DNA of 37,628 nt from assembly GCA_016201205.1 (NCBI GenBank), contig JACQDF010000168.1, positions 1 to 37,628 of the forward strand, read 5' to 3'. Positions 26,001-34,215 of the stretch are shown piece by piece. Source of the stretch: Acidobacteriota bacterium (GTDB lineage: Bacteria; Acidobacteriota; Terriglobia; Bryobacterales; Bryobacteraceae). The position numbers were made by a program, and so were the translations under genes. Under the pieces are notes generated by a model that was not told the DNA's origin, made no database searches, and saw nothing but the letters and a program-made list of their open reading frames with translations. The first letter of the stretch is position 1; each line of letters starts with the position of its first letter.

Positions 26001-26282
26001 AGCGTGTTCCTCCAGCCGGCGTTCGGCACGTTCGGCAACCTGGGACGGACCGTGGCGATCGGGCCGGGGGCGTTCATCGGCGACCTGTCGATCCTGAAGG
26101 ACTTCGCGATCGCCGAGGGGCACTGGCTTCAGTTCCGCTGCGAGATGCTGAACTTCGCCAACCACGCCAGCTTCAACCTGCCCAACCAGAGTCGCGGCGT
26201 GCCCGCGTTTGGGACCATCAACAGCCTGATCGGGGGCAACCAGGCCCGCATTACGCAGTTCGGATTGCACTACCGGTTTTGA
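23043..26282 (+). CDS. Oar-like TonB-dependent outer-membrane protein (Oar-3)
   Basis: A 1079-residue protein. A signal peptide (about 1-20, ending GASLGQ) precedes a regulatory-like domain (GTAMDSSGAVVARVSIRI; DTGAYTIPLIKPGAYELT), a plug with IANMPLIGRRAAQLARL, and a barrel ending FGLHYRF. ATG at 23043 follows AAGGGGG and matches the signal peptide; the long in-frame extension upstream lies inside the divergent gene and is not credible. It is likely co-regulated with the divergent small regulatory-domain protein. Substrate unknown. Confidence 0.88.
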   Translation: MARNLLGSLLLFLTAGASLGQQSATLSGTAMDSSGAVVARVSIRIANIETGETYTATSNDTGAYTIPLIKPGAYELTAEASGFKQFRQRGIVLETGVPSRVDVQLEVGGVNESVTVEAATPQLRTETSSVGAVIRHETIANMPLIGRRAAQLARLNGFMVQAGTGSTFAMAGGRGDNANWTIDGGNAQNILLGVATLTFDPPIDSLEEFNVEISNYKAELGRTGGGVVQMTTKSGTNNFHGTLYEFLRNDALDARNFFSATKPVLRYNQFGGSLGGRIRRDRTFFFANYEGIRRTSQSTMIASIPSAAERAGNFSAQSTVVRDPLTGGPFAGNVIPASRFDPVGKALADFYPDPNVAGAPSRNNNYRANQPVVNPSNVVVTRIDHSFVQSHRVYGRYLTNSRNFTDSGPIFPTPGVDSAHQRSDGGYHNWSVTYLHNFAPATIGEFRWQWDWRKFHNYGGGIDRGLAQQIGLKGANPRYFPRVNITGVFALGSGEQERRQFPIRGDNLSYTLTKIQGKHTLKFGGQYRRSRNDDTPFGSAGGVFSFTPVATGDAFAALLLGWPVSGSRDESPMIRSLAGTLGLFAQTDWRVTPKLTLNLGLRWDLDWPRHEGINNQQNSFDQGVINPICNCPGALAWSGRNGRSIYAHNFDFNNFGPRIGFAYRATDKWVIRGGGSIIYTGLYDNATPLSVRIGFSVRGDFVSPDGGRTAPFLLKDGLPPVPPISESNLQPGFGAVLIGLNPSLSVEFFEPNGRVVPYLETFNLNVQRQITPNMLFEIGYLGTMGHKLVSPSNRSINQVAPNLIRPGNTQVLRPFPQYSDVRVVQPAIGNSKYHGMNLKFDRRMSGGLQFNVNYTWAKAIDDVEARNELGGNAGDNAYANQYDRRADKGLSGNHVAHRIIGSTVWDVPVGQGRALHIQNKALNLVAGGWSTGWIIEVRGGTPFGVIESNSAAVYPTAVTVRSNAAGPYRRNPNWRNNVLTEKYFDSSVFLQPAFGTFGNLGRTVAIGPGAFIGDLSILKDFAIAEGHWLQFRCEMLNFANHASFNLPNQSRGVPAFGTINSLIGGNQARITQFGLHYRF

Positions 26283-26305
26283 GCGAGCTGGGCCTCAGCC
26301 TCACT

Positions 26306-26332
26306 CGGGCGGGCAACTGCGAAAGCCGCCCG
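26306..26332 (+). terminator. Hairpin after Oar-3
   Basis: CGGGCGG (26306-26312) and CCGCCCG (26326-26332) make a perfect 7-bp GC stem with a 13-nt loop, followed by TTCTT. It lies 24 bp after the Oar-3 stop and is a weak intrinsic terminator candidate. Confidence 0.45.
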
Positions 26333-26374
26333 TTCTTGCACGTTTAAGAACTCGAGGCCTCAGGAATCCGGGCT

Positions 26375-26569
26375 CTACCTGTCGGGCTCGCTTTGGCGCT
26401 GCGCCCCCTGTGACGCCTGGGATCGCAAGAGCTCACGGCCTCGGTCGGAATACAGGCGGTTCCGGAATTCCTCGCCGAAGCGGTCGAGGTTGTAGTCGCC
26501 CCGTTCCTGCGTTTCCCACCGTTCGAGGCGTCCCGAACGCTTTAAGATCAATTTTGCATCGGTTGACAT
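26375..26569 (-). CDS. Small hypothetical protein
   Basis: A 64-residue charged reading frame from ATG at 26569, rich in Arg, Glu and Asp and without membrane segments. I recognise no family. It lies just downstream, on the same strand, of the decayed HEPN fragment and the nucleotidyltransferase. It could be a real small gene of that cassette or a chance frame. Confidence 0.25.
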   Translation of the reverse strand: MSTDAKLILKRSGRLERWETQERGDYNLDRFGEEFRNRLYSDRGRELLRSQASQGAQRQSEPDR

Positions 26570-26619
26570 GGACGGCCGCAAATCCTCTCGATCAGCGCAA
26601 GTAGAAGTTCCAGAAGCAG

Positions 26620-26717
26620 TTACTGAGCTTCTGGTCGTTGGTAACCATTCACTCCGACCAGGAATTTCTCGATCGCCTCAGCCGCCTCGACGATGTCCGT
26701 CAAGTAAAGCTTTTCAC
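26620..26717 (-). pseudogene. Remnant of a HEPN (DUF86) toxin gene
   Basis: Directly after the nucleotidyltransferase stop, one frame reads KLYLTDIVEAAEAIEKFLVG (from 26712), the typical first helix of DUF86 HEPN proteins, and ends at TAA 26620-26622 after 30 codons. The natural GTG start overlapping the upstream stop (26715-26717) is in a different frame: one base is missing between it and this helix. The catalytic Rx4-6H region is absent. The gene is therefore broken near its start and truncated. Confidence 0.6.
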
Positions 26718-27016
26718 GCCGCATACAGGACTTGGGCCTCAGCCAAGACCCGATCGCGAATGAGAGGTTTCAGGGATTCCTTGGATACCAAGTCCACGTT
26801 GCGTCCGATCACCTGCGACAGTTCTCTCTGAAGACGTACGAACTCCAGGCCGATTCGTGCCTCGGGTTTGAACACTACCAGCAGGTCAATATCGCTCGAC
26901 TCTCCAGGCTCGCGCCGAAGAACAGATCCAAAAACCGAGAGCTCGTCAACCTGATATTCTTCGCACAGGCGCTCGATTTCGCCCATCGGCAGCCTAAGCT
27001 CCTCCGCCACATTCAT
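26714..27016 (-). CDS. MntA-type minimal nucleotidyltransferase (antitoxin-like)
   Basis: A 100-residue nucleotidyltransferase with GS at 30-31 and the metal-binding SDIDLLVVF (Asp42 and Asp44), the signature of the MNT half of HEPN-MNT toxin-antitoxin pairs, where MNT modifies and silences the HEPN RNase. The next region, on the same strand, is only a broken HEPN fragment, so it now looks like an orphan. ATG at 27016 is used; a GTG at 27010, six bases after GGAAGGG, is an alternative. The surrounding kilobase is less GC-rich than its neighbours. Confidence 0.8.
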   Translation of the reverse strand: MNVAEELRLPMGEIERLCEEYQVDELSVFGSVLRREPGESSDIDLLVVFKPEARIGLEFVRLQRELSQVIGRNVDLVSKESLKPLIRDRVLAEAQVLYAA

Positions 27017-27054
27017 CCCTTCCAAGATACCTCAACAGTCAGAGAGGTTAGAGA

Positions 27055-27300
27055 CTATCGTCCTCGCCCGGCTCTCCGCTTCGCGCGCTTCCGGGGAAGC
27101 GCGCGCACCTGCTCAATGCCGTAGGCCGGATCGCGACGATGCAGAACCGCATGGCAGTTTGGGCACACCGGACAAAGTTCACAGGATCAACTTTGTATTC
27201 CCTGCCGATTTCTGAGATCACCGTGACGCGACGCACAGCTCCCTCGACCAACGCCGGTCCTTCGTCAGTAAGGTACTTCTGAAGTCTTGTAACGAAGAGA
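27055..27300 (-). pseudogene. Frameshifted HNH endonuclease remnant
   Basis: Two frames together spell the C-terminal part of an McrA-like HNH nuclease. One frame gives ISEIGREYKVDPVNFV. A shift near 27170-27178 continues as PVCPNCHAVLHRRDPAYGIE and on to TAG at 27055. The family's usual run is close to SEIGxEYxVDPVxDLxPVCPNCHAMLHRR. The upstream HH of the active site and the N-terminal half are missing or unrecognisable. It is a dead gene lying just upstream of the MNT gene. Confidence 0.7.
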
Positions 27301-27316
27301 AACAGCAGCTTTCCGG

Positions 27317-29335
27317 CTATCTCCGCCACACCGGATTCACCATCGCCCCGTTGGCGGCGATATCCCACACCGCCAGCCGCGCCCACTTCCAGCCGGGCGC
27401 CTCGACCGTCCATTCGAATTCACGCTGGCCGAACTCGCGGGTGGAATCCAGAGCAAACATCCTCCGGTGCGTCCGGCTGCCGTCGCCCCACACGACTTCG
27501 GCGAATTGCAGCGGAAACGTCCATTGAACGCTTGCCCGCGCGTGAATCGTTCCGGCGTCGCCAGCGATTTCGACGCGCGGCAGCAGGACTTCGCCGGTCG
27601 TGATGAAGAAATCACCGCGTGCCACTGCTTCCAGCAACTCGCCGTAGTGATCGAAATCCGGAAGCCGTGGCAGGCGGACGTAATTTACGTTGATGTGCGC
27701 GTACAATTCATGCGTGGAATCAAGCTGGAACGTATCCACCTCTCCGAGGATCTTCTTCGGCAGCCCCCAGTTGTTCATGTCGTCCACCAGCTTGAGAGCG
27801 CGCTCTCCGAGGCGAGGCGAAGAAAGATCCGACGGCATCGCCTTCCAGGCCGCGCCGATGTAGCGCGGGTCGCGAAAATGATCGGTTTCGCGAATCTTGT
27901 CCGGAAAGCCGGTCGAGCCCTTGGTGCGCGGATGCGCCTGGTACGCGAGACCCTGCTCGAGACGGATCAGCTCGAGCATCTCGCCGGCGCCGCCGGCGTG
28001 ATAGACCGTTCCAAACCGGGGATGCTGATCGCGGAACGGGCGGCCGGGCAGCGATTTCATGTGCCAGAAAACCGGTTTCGGAAACGCCAGCACCCAATGG
28101 CCGCCCAGATGCACGTTCGCCTCTTCGGAAGGAATCAGCAGAAACTCGCGGTCGGACTGCGCGCGGCAGGCGCGAAAATAGGACTCCAACTCCTACAGGC
28201 GCAGATCCGTCCCATCCTGCGGATGCCCGTCGCCGTGGAAATCCGCAATCATGGCGGCGTTGACGCCCAGGCTTTTGAGCACGGGCTTGAGCGGCGGCGT
28301 CCAATCGTAGCCCTTGGCCATCGCCTGCTCGGTGTAGGCGAAGTGCCAGTGCGAGGTGAAGGCGCGGTAACCATCGAGCGCTGGAAAGCGGTCCTGGCTT
28401 GTGTAGCGCAGCACATCGTCGATCACGGCCTTCGTGTCGCGATCATCCACCAGGTAGAACACGCCCATGCGTTGCTCGGTTCCCGGAGGCGCGTTCATCC
28501 ACGGGTAGAAAGGCGAATTGTCGTCGGGCCACTGCCGGATGCCGATCGAGACGAAGCCTCGCCAGACGGTGTGCCAGAGGTAGCCCAGGTTGGTCGAGTA
28601 GTCGCGTGCGAAGAAGTAGCGGTGCGGAGGCGGAAACACCGCGACAGCCCCGTTTGCGGTGCGCGCCGCCAGCGTGCGGTGGCGGACGGGGGTGCTATGA
28701 CGCTCGGAGCCTTCCAAGTTCACCTTTTGAAAGCGCCCTTCGGTGTCGTAGTACGCAATTTCGGATTCCATCGTTCGCCCGGGCCTGCGGTCCCGATCCG
28801 CTGCCATCCGCAAGCCGGTGTCGTAGAAGAACGCCACGTCCTGCTCCCGGGTGGTAACCACAGCCTCCTGCTGGATCAGCCGGCTTGCGGGGTAAAACGT
28901 GTACGCGATGCCGCCCTGGAAAATCCCCATCTCGAGGCCGTCGAACAGGATCTCGACACGGTCGCCGGCAGTCCTGGCGCGAGCGCTGTTCAGCTTGAAA
29001 CTGCCTTCAAACCGCCGCGTGCCCTCCGGATGGCTGGGCGGAAAATCGAAGAACGCATCCCAGCCGCCGCGGCGCTTGCCCGTATCGCAGCGGTAGAGCG
29101 GCTGAGCCCGCTCGACGATCGTTTTGCCCTGAAGCCGAATCGCCGATATCAGGGGTTTGGCCGGGTCCAGCGCAAATTCCGCTTCCCATTCCCGGCCTTG
29201 GCCGTCCCGCCAGTGCACGACGGCAGCGGATTCCTTCCCCTCGACACGAATGGGGCCCGGGCGAACAGCCGAAAGATCCAGCGGAACCGTCGCAGCAAAC
29301 GAGCTCAATCCCAGCAGGATCAGGATGATGTTCAT
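27317..29335 (-). pseudogene. Secreted PHP-like metallohydrolase interrupted by one in-frame TAG
   Basis: One frame runs from ATG 29335 to TAG 27317-27319, broken only by TAG at 28193-28195. The first part (380 residues) has a signal peptide, a beta-rich N-terminal region, then HWHF and DFHGDGHPQD, both PHP-type metal-ligand motifs. The second part continues ELESYFRACRAQSDREFLLIP, EEANVHLGGHWVLAF, YQAHP and DSTHELY, which supply further His, Glu and Asp ligands as in CehA/McbA-type hydrolases. Ligands are split across the TAG, so neither half should work alone. A single CAG-to-TAG change would explain it. It follows Oar-4 by 5 bp and was probably its secreted partner enzyme. A sequencing error or read-through are alternatives. 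Confidence 0.75.
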
Positions 29336-29340
29336 CGATC

Positions 29341-32300
29341 TCACCACTCCAATCGCAAGCCCATCCGGAACCCGCGCGCTCCGGATGAATCCAGTTGGGA
29401 CGGCTCTCCCGTGCCCGAGATCACGCCCACTCCGGCCACACTGGTGATGTTCGTGCCCGGGTTGCTGTAGTTCGGCGTGTTGAAAAAATTTGTCCCGGTC
29501 ATCTCCCAGCGGAAGCGCAAGGATTCGCGGATCTGGATCGTCTTGGCCAAACCCACGTTTACGATGGAAGACCCGGGCCCGATGATGACGCCTTTTGCAG
29601 CCGAGCCATAGGCGCCGGCAACAATGGGGCCGAACGCGGAAACATCAAACCAGCGCCCCGTCGAGCGTTGATCCGTGGGCAGATTCGCGTTGCGCAGGTG
29701 GTTCGGCCTTATGGTGACTTGAGCCGGCGTTCGGGAATTGCTGAAGGCCGTCCCCACCGGATCGGGACCCGTCCATTGCGGCGTCAGAAACTGGCCTGAG
29801 TAGAAACTGTAGATCGTGCTCCATTCCCAGCCGCCGGCGATGGCGCGTGCCACGCCAGGAGCGGAGTGGAGATACTTCCTGCCTTTTCCGAACGGCAGCT
29901 CGTAGATGAGGCTGCCGGTGACACGATGTTTCGGAATGTCCAGCCACACGGAGCGCTCGCGTTGACGATCATAGGCGTTCTCGGGCGACTCGCCCCGCTC
30001 GAGGTCGCCAATGTCCCGAGCCCACACCCAGGAGACCTGATACCCCAGGCCGCGGCTGAAGCGGCGCTCGGCTTCCAGCGTCATCGAATGATACTGATGG
30101 CCGGCGCCGTTACTGAGATACGTAATCGCCGGGTAGCGTGGAAACGGGCGCGCCTTGTCGACATACGGACGCGAGTCCGGCAAGGGCTGGTTGTAGTTGT
30201 ATCCCCATTCGCCCTGGCGTGTGTTGGTGCCGATATAGGAAGCGCGGAAGCCGGTGGACCATCGCTGGTGCTCGATGGTGAAGTTGTACTGCATGCTGTA
30301 AGGATCGCGGAGATCGAGGCGGACTCCGGAAGGCAAGGTGATCGTCGCCGGCCCAGCCACGCTGTCCGGAAACACCCGCGGGAACAGCAGCGTGGGAACC
30401 GGCGTGGGGTTGGTGAAGCCGGGTTCGTTGATCACGAACGGCGCACCGCCGACGCCGACCGCGCGGGGAATGACGTCATAGAAAATGCCGTAACCGGCGC
30501 GCACCACGGTATTGGGCCCAACGGGACGCCAGGCCAGCCCGATGCGGGGCGCGAGGTTATTCTTGTCGGTTCCCAGCAGCGTGCGGGACGGGTATCCGAG
30601 CTGGCTCGCCTCGACGATGTCCACGTAGCCTCCGGGCATCAGCGGGCTGATCTTGGAAGAGGCGCCATCGGGAATTACGATCTTCCCGGCCACGACGTCG
30701 AAGACCGATTGGCGGTCGGCGGTGTCCGCCCAGGCCGGGTGGATCTCGTAGCGCACTCCGATGTTCAACGTCAGATTCGAGCGGATCTTGAACTCGTCGG
30801 TGGCGAAGAAATCCCAGGACCACCGAAGCCGGTCAATGAAGATCTGGGGCGCCGCGCGCTGCCCAGTGGTGGGAATACCAAGAAGGAAGTCGGCGTAGGG
30901 ATGATTCGTGAACCGGTTGGAGAAATTCACGCTGCCAAACAACGACGCCGGCGCCTGGCTGTCCTGGAACTGTGTACGGCCGAGAAGGACGCCGGCTTTG
31001 AAATTGTGGCGGCCGCGGAACCAGGAAATGTGTTCCTGAAACTGTTGGGCGTAGTTCTTGAAGCCGGGGTGCCGCCAGTCGGTTTGAGTAAGGCCGGTGA
31101 GGCCGATGCCGCTGAAGGAAAGCTTGAGGATGCCGTTGATGTCGGGCAGGTCGGGGACCAGGCCGGTGATTCCCAGATCCTTGACGACCTCTTTGCCCAG
31201 CAGCGGCCCGTTCCTGGGATTGTCGTTCCAGGCGAAACCCCATCGGAATTCGTTGATGAGGTTCAGCCGCAGAGTGGCCGTATAGGAAACGTTCACTGCC
31301 CGGGTGTCGCGAGTCTGCCAGCGCTGTCCGATCGCCGGCAGATTGCCTTCAAAATCGCGTGAGTGTGAGCGGTTCCAGGTGTAGCGGCCGAACACAAAAT
31401 GGCGGTCGGTGAAACGGTGATCGATGCGCGTGGTCCAGTAGGTATTCGGATCGCGCGGGCGTAGAAGCTGAGAGCGGAAGTTCTGGGAGCGAAGGACGCT
31501 GGTGTCGCCGAAGTTCGGCAGCGGATAGAAACGCTCCTGAATGCGGCGGGAAACGGAGCTGATACGCGACGCCGGAATCTGGTTGCCGGGAAATGGAGTG
31601 TTGCCCGCGAACGGATCGCGGATAGCGGCCTCCCGCGAGAAATCCCCCGCCCGCCAGGGCGTCAGCGGCACCGTTGGGTTGAACGACGAAAGCACCTGGC
31701 TTCCGCGCGACGTTTCAAACGAGTAGAAAAAGAAACTGCGGTTTCTGCCGTCGTACAGCTTCGGCAGAGAGATCGGGCCGCCGACGGAGGCGCCCGGACT
31801 ATGACTGATCCCCGTTCCGCGCTGAAGCGCGAACGTGTTGCGCGCCCGGAACCACGGCGTCGAATAGTAATCGAATGCCGAGCCGTGCAACTGATTCGAG
31901 CCGCCCTTGGAGACGATCGTCACTTGTCCGATTCCGCCGAACTCCGCCGTGTTGTTCGCCATGTCCACCCGAACTTCCTCGAAGCTTTCAATCTGGCTCA
32001 CCAGCGGGCTGATCTGGGTCCCGTCGTACTGGTTGCTGAGTGTGATGCCGTCGATGGAGGCGTCGTTCTGATTGGCCCGGCTGCCGGCAAACCGCCGCGT
32101 CGAGGAGCCGGCCCCGGCCTGAACGACTCCCGGAGACAGGCCGATGAAGTCCCACAACGAACGCGTGTTCATCGGAAGCACCTTCAGTTGGGTGGCGGTC
32201 TTCGAATCGCTGATGCGGGCGGTCTCGGTTTCGATGAGAGTCGCGCCGCCGGATACCTCGATGCTCGTTTCGACGGCGCCGATCTCGAGGCGGACGTCAA

Positions 32301-32601
32301 TGCGCCGCACATCGAGAGAGACGAGGCTGAGCTGCTGGACCACGAATTCCTTGAAGCCCGGCGCCTGAACGCGCAGCGTGTATTCGCCTTCCCGAAGCTG
32401 GGCCAGGGTGAAGTTGCCCGCGTTGTTGGACTGTGCCGTGTAACGGTAATTGCTCGCCACATGAGTGGCGACCGCCGTGGCCCCCGGCACGGCGGCCCCG
32501 GTGCCATCCGCAACCGTGCCAGTGATGGTTGCGAACGTGGTTTGCGCAGCCAGCGGGAAAGCGGCTGCGCACAAGGCGATAGCGAGACTTGTCCAATTCA
32601 T
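29341..32601 (-). CDS. Oar-like TonB-dependent outer-membrane protein (Oar-4)
   Basis: A 1086-residue protein with a signal peptide (about 1-19, ending FPLAAQ). A regulatory-like domain follows (GTVADGTGAAVPGATAVATH; NNAGNFTLAQLREGEYTLRV), then a plug with LKVLPMNTRSLWDFIGLSPGV and a barrel ending GLRLEW. ATG at 32601 follows GGAAGGTGG and gives the signal peptide directly. It starts 31 bp after aspartate kinase and is followed after 5 bp by the interrupted PHP-like hydrolase, suggesting a receptor/enzyme unit. Substrate unknown. Confidence 0.88.
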   Translation of the reverse strand: MNWTSLAIALCAAAFPLAAQTTFATITGTVADGTGAAVPGATAVATHVASNYRYTAQSNNAGNFTLAQLREGEYTLRVQAPGFKEFVVQQLSLVSLDVRRIDVRLEIGAVETSIEVSGGATLIETETARISDSKTATQLKVLPMNTRSLWDFIGLSPGVVQAGAGSSTRRFAGSRANQNDASIDGITLSNQYDGTQISPLVSQIESFEEVRVDMANNTAEFGGIGQVTIVSKGGSNQLHGSAFDYYSTPWFRARNTFALQRGTGISHSPGASVGGPISLPKLYDGRNRSFFFYSFETSRGSQVLSSFNPTVPLTPWRAGDFSREAAIRDPFAGNTPFPGNQIPASRISSVSRRIQERFYPLPNFGDTSVLRSQNFRSQLLRPRDPNTYWTTRIDHRFTDRHFVFGRYTWNRSHSRDFEGNLPAIGQRWQTRDTRAVNVSYTATLRLNLINEFRWGFAWNDNPRNGPLLGKEVVKDLGITGLVPDLPDINGILKLSFSGIGLTGLTQTDWRHPGFKNYAQQFQEHISWFRGRHNFKAGVLLGRTQFQDSQAPASLFGSVNFSNRFTNHPYADFLLGIPTTGQRAAPQIFIDRLRWSWDFFATDEFKIRSNLTLNIGVRYEIHPAWADTADRQSVFDVVAGKIVIPDGASSKISPLMPGGYVDIVEASQLGYPSRTLLGTDKNNLAPRIGLAWRPVGPNTVVRAGYGIFYDVIPRAVGVGGAPFVINEPGFTNPTPVPTLLFPRVFPDSVAGPATITLPSGVRLDLRDPYSMQYNFTIEHQRWSTGFRASYIGTNTRQGEWGYNYNQPLPDSRPYVDKARPFPRYPAITYLSNGAGHQYHSMTLEAERRFSRGLGYQVSWVWARDIGDLERGESPENAYDRQRERSVWLDIPKHRVTGSLIYELPFGKGRKYLHSAPGVARAIAGGWEWSTIYSFYSGQFLTPQWTGPDPVGTAFSNSRTPAQVTIRPNHLRNANLPTDQRSTGRWFDVSAFGPIVAGAYGSAAKGVIIGPGSSIVNVGLAKTIQIRESLRFRWEMTGTNFFNTPNYSNPGTNITSVAGVGVISGTGEPSQLDSSGARGFRMGLRLEW

Positions 32602-32613
32602 GACCCACCTTCC

Positions 32614-32633
32614 GGGCAGGCCACAGCCTGCCC
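32614..32633. repeat. Perfect palindrome between lysC and Oar-4
   Basis: GGGCAGGC (32614-32621) and GCCTGCCC (32626-32633) form an 8-bp perfect stem with a CACA loop, beginning at the aspartate kinase stop codon. It has no T-run. It may attenuate read-through into Oar-4 or be a dispersed repeat unit. Confidence 0.45.
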
Positions 32634-34039
32634 TATTTCCCCAACTGACATTCATCATGCACCGCCCGGACGGCTTTTTCCAGTCCCCCCCGCTGCACGA
32701 CGATGCCGATGGTCAATTCGCTGGATCCCTGCGCGATGGCAATGATGTTCACGCTGGCTCGGGAGATGGCGGTGAAAATGCGCCCCGCGAAGCCGGGAAC
32801 GCCGCGCATGCCTTCGCCGACCACGGTCAGCAGCCCCACGTCCTCGTTCACGTCGAACGGCCGCAAGTAGCCGTGCGCCATCTCGAGCGCGAACGCATTC
32901 TCGAGGCTCGCCATGGCGTGAGGGAGCTCGTCGCGGCGGATCAGGAAGCAGAAGTTCTGGCGGTAACTGGAGCTGGTCATCACCAGCAATTCAGCGTTGG
33001 CGAGGGCGAGCGCGGCCAGCGCCCTCGACATCACCTGCACGCCGTTGAGCTCGGGATCGGCGGCCTCGACGGACACCAGCACGACATCCGACATCGAAGT
33101 CACCGCGCGCGGGCCTTTCGGAGCGCTGACAACTCGGCTGATGCGCGTCCCTGGCCGGCCGGGCGAGAAGCTGTTCTTGCTCCAGACCGGGATGCCTCTT
33201 TCCGCCAGTGGCGCCAGCGTCCGCGGGTGGAGGACTTTGGCGCCGTTGTAGGCGAGCTCGGCGGCTTCGCTGTAGGTCACCTCCGGAAGCACGGCGGCGT
33301 TCGGCGCCAGCCGCGGATCGGCCGTCATGATGCCGTCCACATCCGTCCAGATCCAGAGCTGGGCGGCGTCGAGGACGGCGGCCAGGATGGAAGCGGAGAA
33401 ATCAGATCCGCCGCGGCCGAGGGTGGTCGGACGCCCGTCGAGAGTGGCGCCGTTAAAGCCGGTGACCACGGGCAGCACACCGTCCTCAATCAGCGGCAGG
33501 ATGAGCTTCCGCGCCCGTTCCCGCGTGGGCTCCATCAACGGCGTCGCGTTGCCGAAGACGGCGTCGGTGACGATCAAGCCGGCCCCGTTCATTGCCTGAG
33601 CACGAAGGCCGGTGGCCTCCAGGTGGGCCGCCATCAGCAGCGCCGACAGCCGTTCGCCTGTCGCGACGGCCTCATCCACCGAGCGTGGCGGCCGCTCGCC
33701 AAGCATCATGATGCCCTGTGAAATGCGCTCGAATTCTCCGATGATCGAGTGGAGCGATTCCAGCACCTTGCCCTGGCGGTCCGCCGGCAGCAGCTCGCGG
33801 CAGGCGGTCGAGTGGCGCTGCTCGATTTGCTCGAGATTCGCCTCGAGCGCGTGCCGGTCTTCCCCTTCCGCTTTGCGCAGCGTGTCGAGCAGCAGATCGG
33901 TGATCTTCGACATCGCCGAAACGACAATGACCACCGGCCGCTGTTTCGCCTGCTCGGCGCAAATCTGCCCGGCCACCCGTATCCGCTCGGCCGAGCCCAT
34001 GCTGGTACCGCCGAATTTCATGACCAGCAATCCGCTCAC
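32633..34039 (-). CDS. lysC: Aspartate kinase
   Basis: A 468-residue monofunctional aspartokinase, phosphorylating aspartate in the first step of lysine, threonine and methionine synthesis. The N-terminal kinase signature is MKFGGTSMG, and FGRGGSDFSA-like binding appears as LGRGGSDFSASILA. Two C-terminal ACT domains (VSVEAADPELNGVQVMSRAL; LLTVVGEGMRGVPGFAGRIF) should mediate feedback inhibition. GTG at 34039 was chosen: AAGGAG lies 8 nt before it and the kinase motif begins 7 codons later. A longer reading to 34918 runs through the regulator gene and is not real. A REP-like repeat lies upstream. Confidence 0.95.
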   Translation of the reverse strand: MSGLLVMKFGGTSMGSAERIRVAGQICAEQAKQRPVVIVVSAMSKITDLLLDTLRKAEGEDRHALEANLEQIEQRHSTACRELLPADRQGKVLESLHSIIGEFERISQGIMMLGERPPRSVDEAVATGERLSALLMAAHLEATGLRAQAMNGAGLIVTDAVFGNATPLMEPTRERARKLILPLIEDGVLPVVTGFNGATLDGRPTTLGRGGSDFSASILAAVLDAAQLWIWTDVDGIMTADPRLAPNAAVLPEVTYSEAAELAYNGAKVLHPRTLAPLAERGIPVWSKNSFSPGRPGTRISRVVSAPKGPRAVTSMSDVVLVSVEAADPELNGVQVMSRALAALALANAELLVMTSSSYRQNFCFLIRRDELPHAMASLENAFALEMAHGYLRPFDVNEDVGLLTVVGEGMRGVPGFAGRIFTAISRASVNIIAIAQGSSELTIGIVVQRGGLEKAVRAVHDECQLGK

Positions 34040-34069
34040 CTGGGCAACTCCTTGAAATAAGTATGCCAA

Positions 34070-34128
34070 CCGCTCCCTAACGGTCGCGGCTCGGAAGCGC
34101 TTTCTGAGCCGCGCGCGTGAGCAAGCGG
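34070..34128. repeat. REP-like imperfect palindrome
   Basis: Two 23-bp arms (34070-34092 and 34106-34128) are inverted copies sharing CCGCT at the outer end and CGCGGCTC at the inner end, with several mismatches between and a 13-nt loop. It fills the 176-bp gap between the regulator stop and aspartate kinase. I have the impression that similar GAGCCGCG/CCGCTCCCT elements recur in acidobacterial genomes, but could not check. Confidence 0.55.
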
Positions 34129-34215
34129 AGGTCCGTCGGTGGCGAGGATAACGTTCTTGGACATTTGGGAAAATCCCAGTGTAGCTCGCAGCCGCCCGTT
34201 CCCCGGCGCGCCAGT

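Noticed and set aside
141..28195. Genome-wide TAG recoding as a sense codon
   Set aside because: TAG is the natural stop of menC, the DMT permease, tssK, glmS, lysC and the PHP-like gene itself, so the two internal TAGs are local events.
27467..29470. Plus-strand 667-codon open frame opposite the PHP-like gene
   Set aside because: Long only because of base composition. The minus strand carries ligand motifs and a signal peptide, and the plus-strand product resembles no family and would overlap the end of Oar-4.
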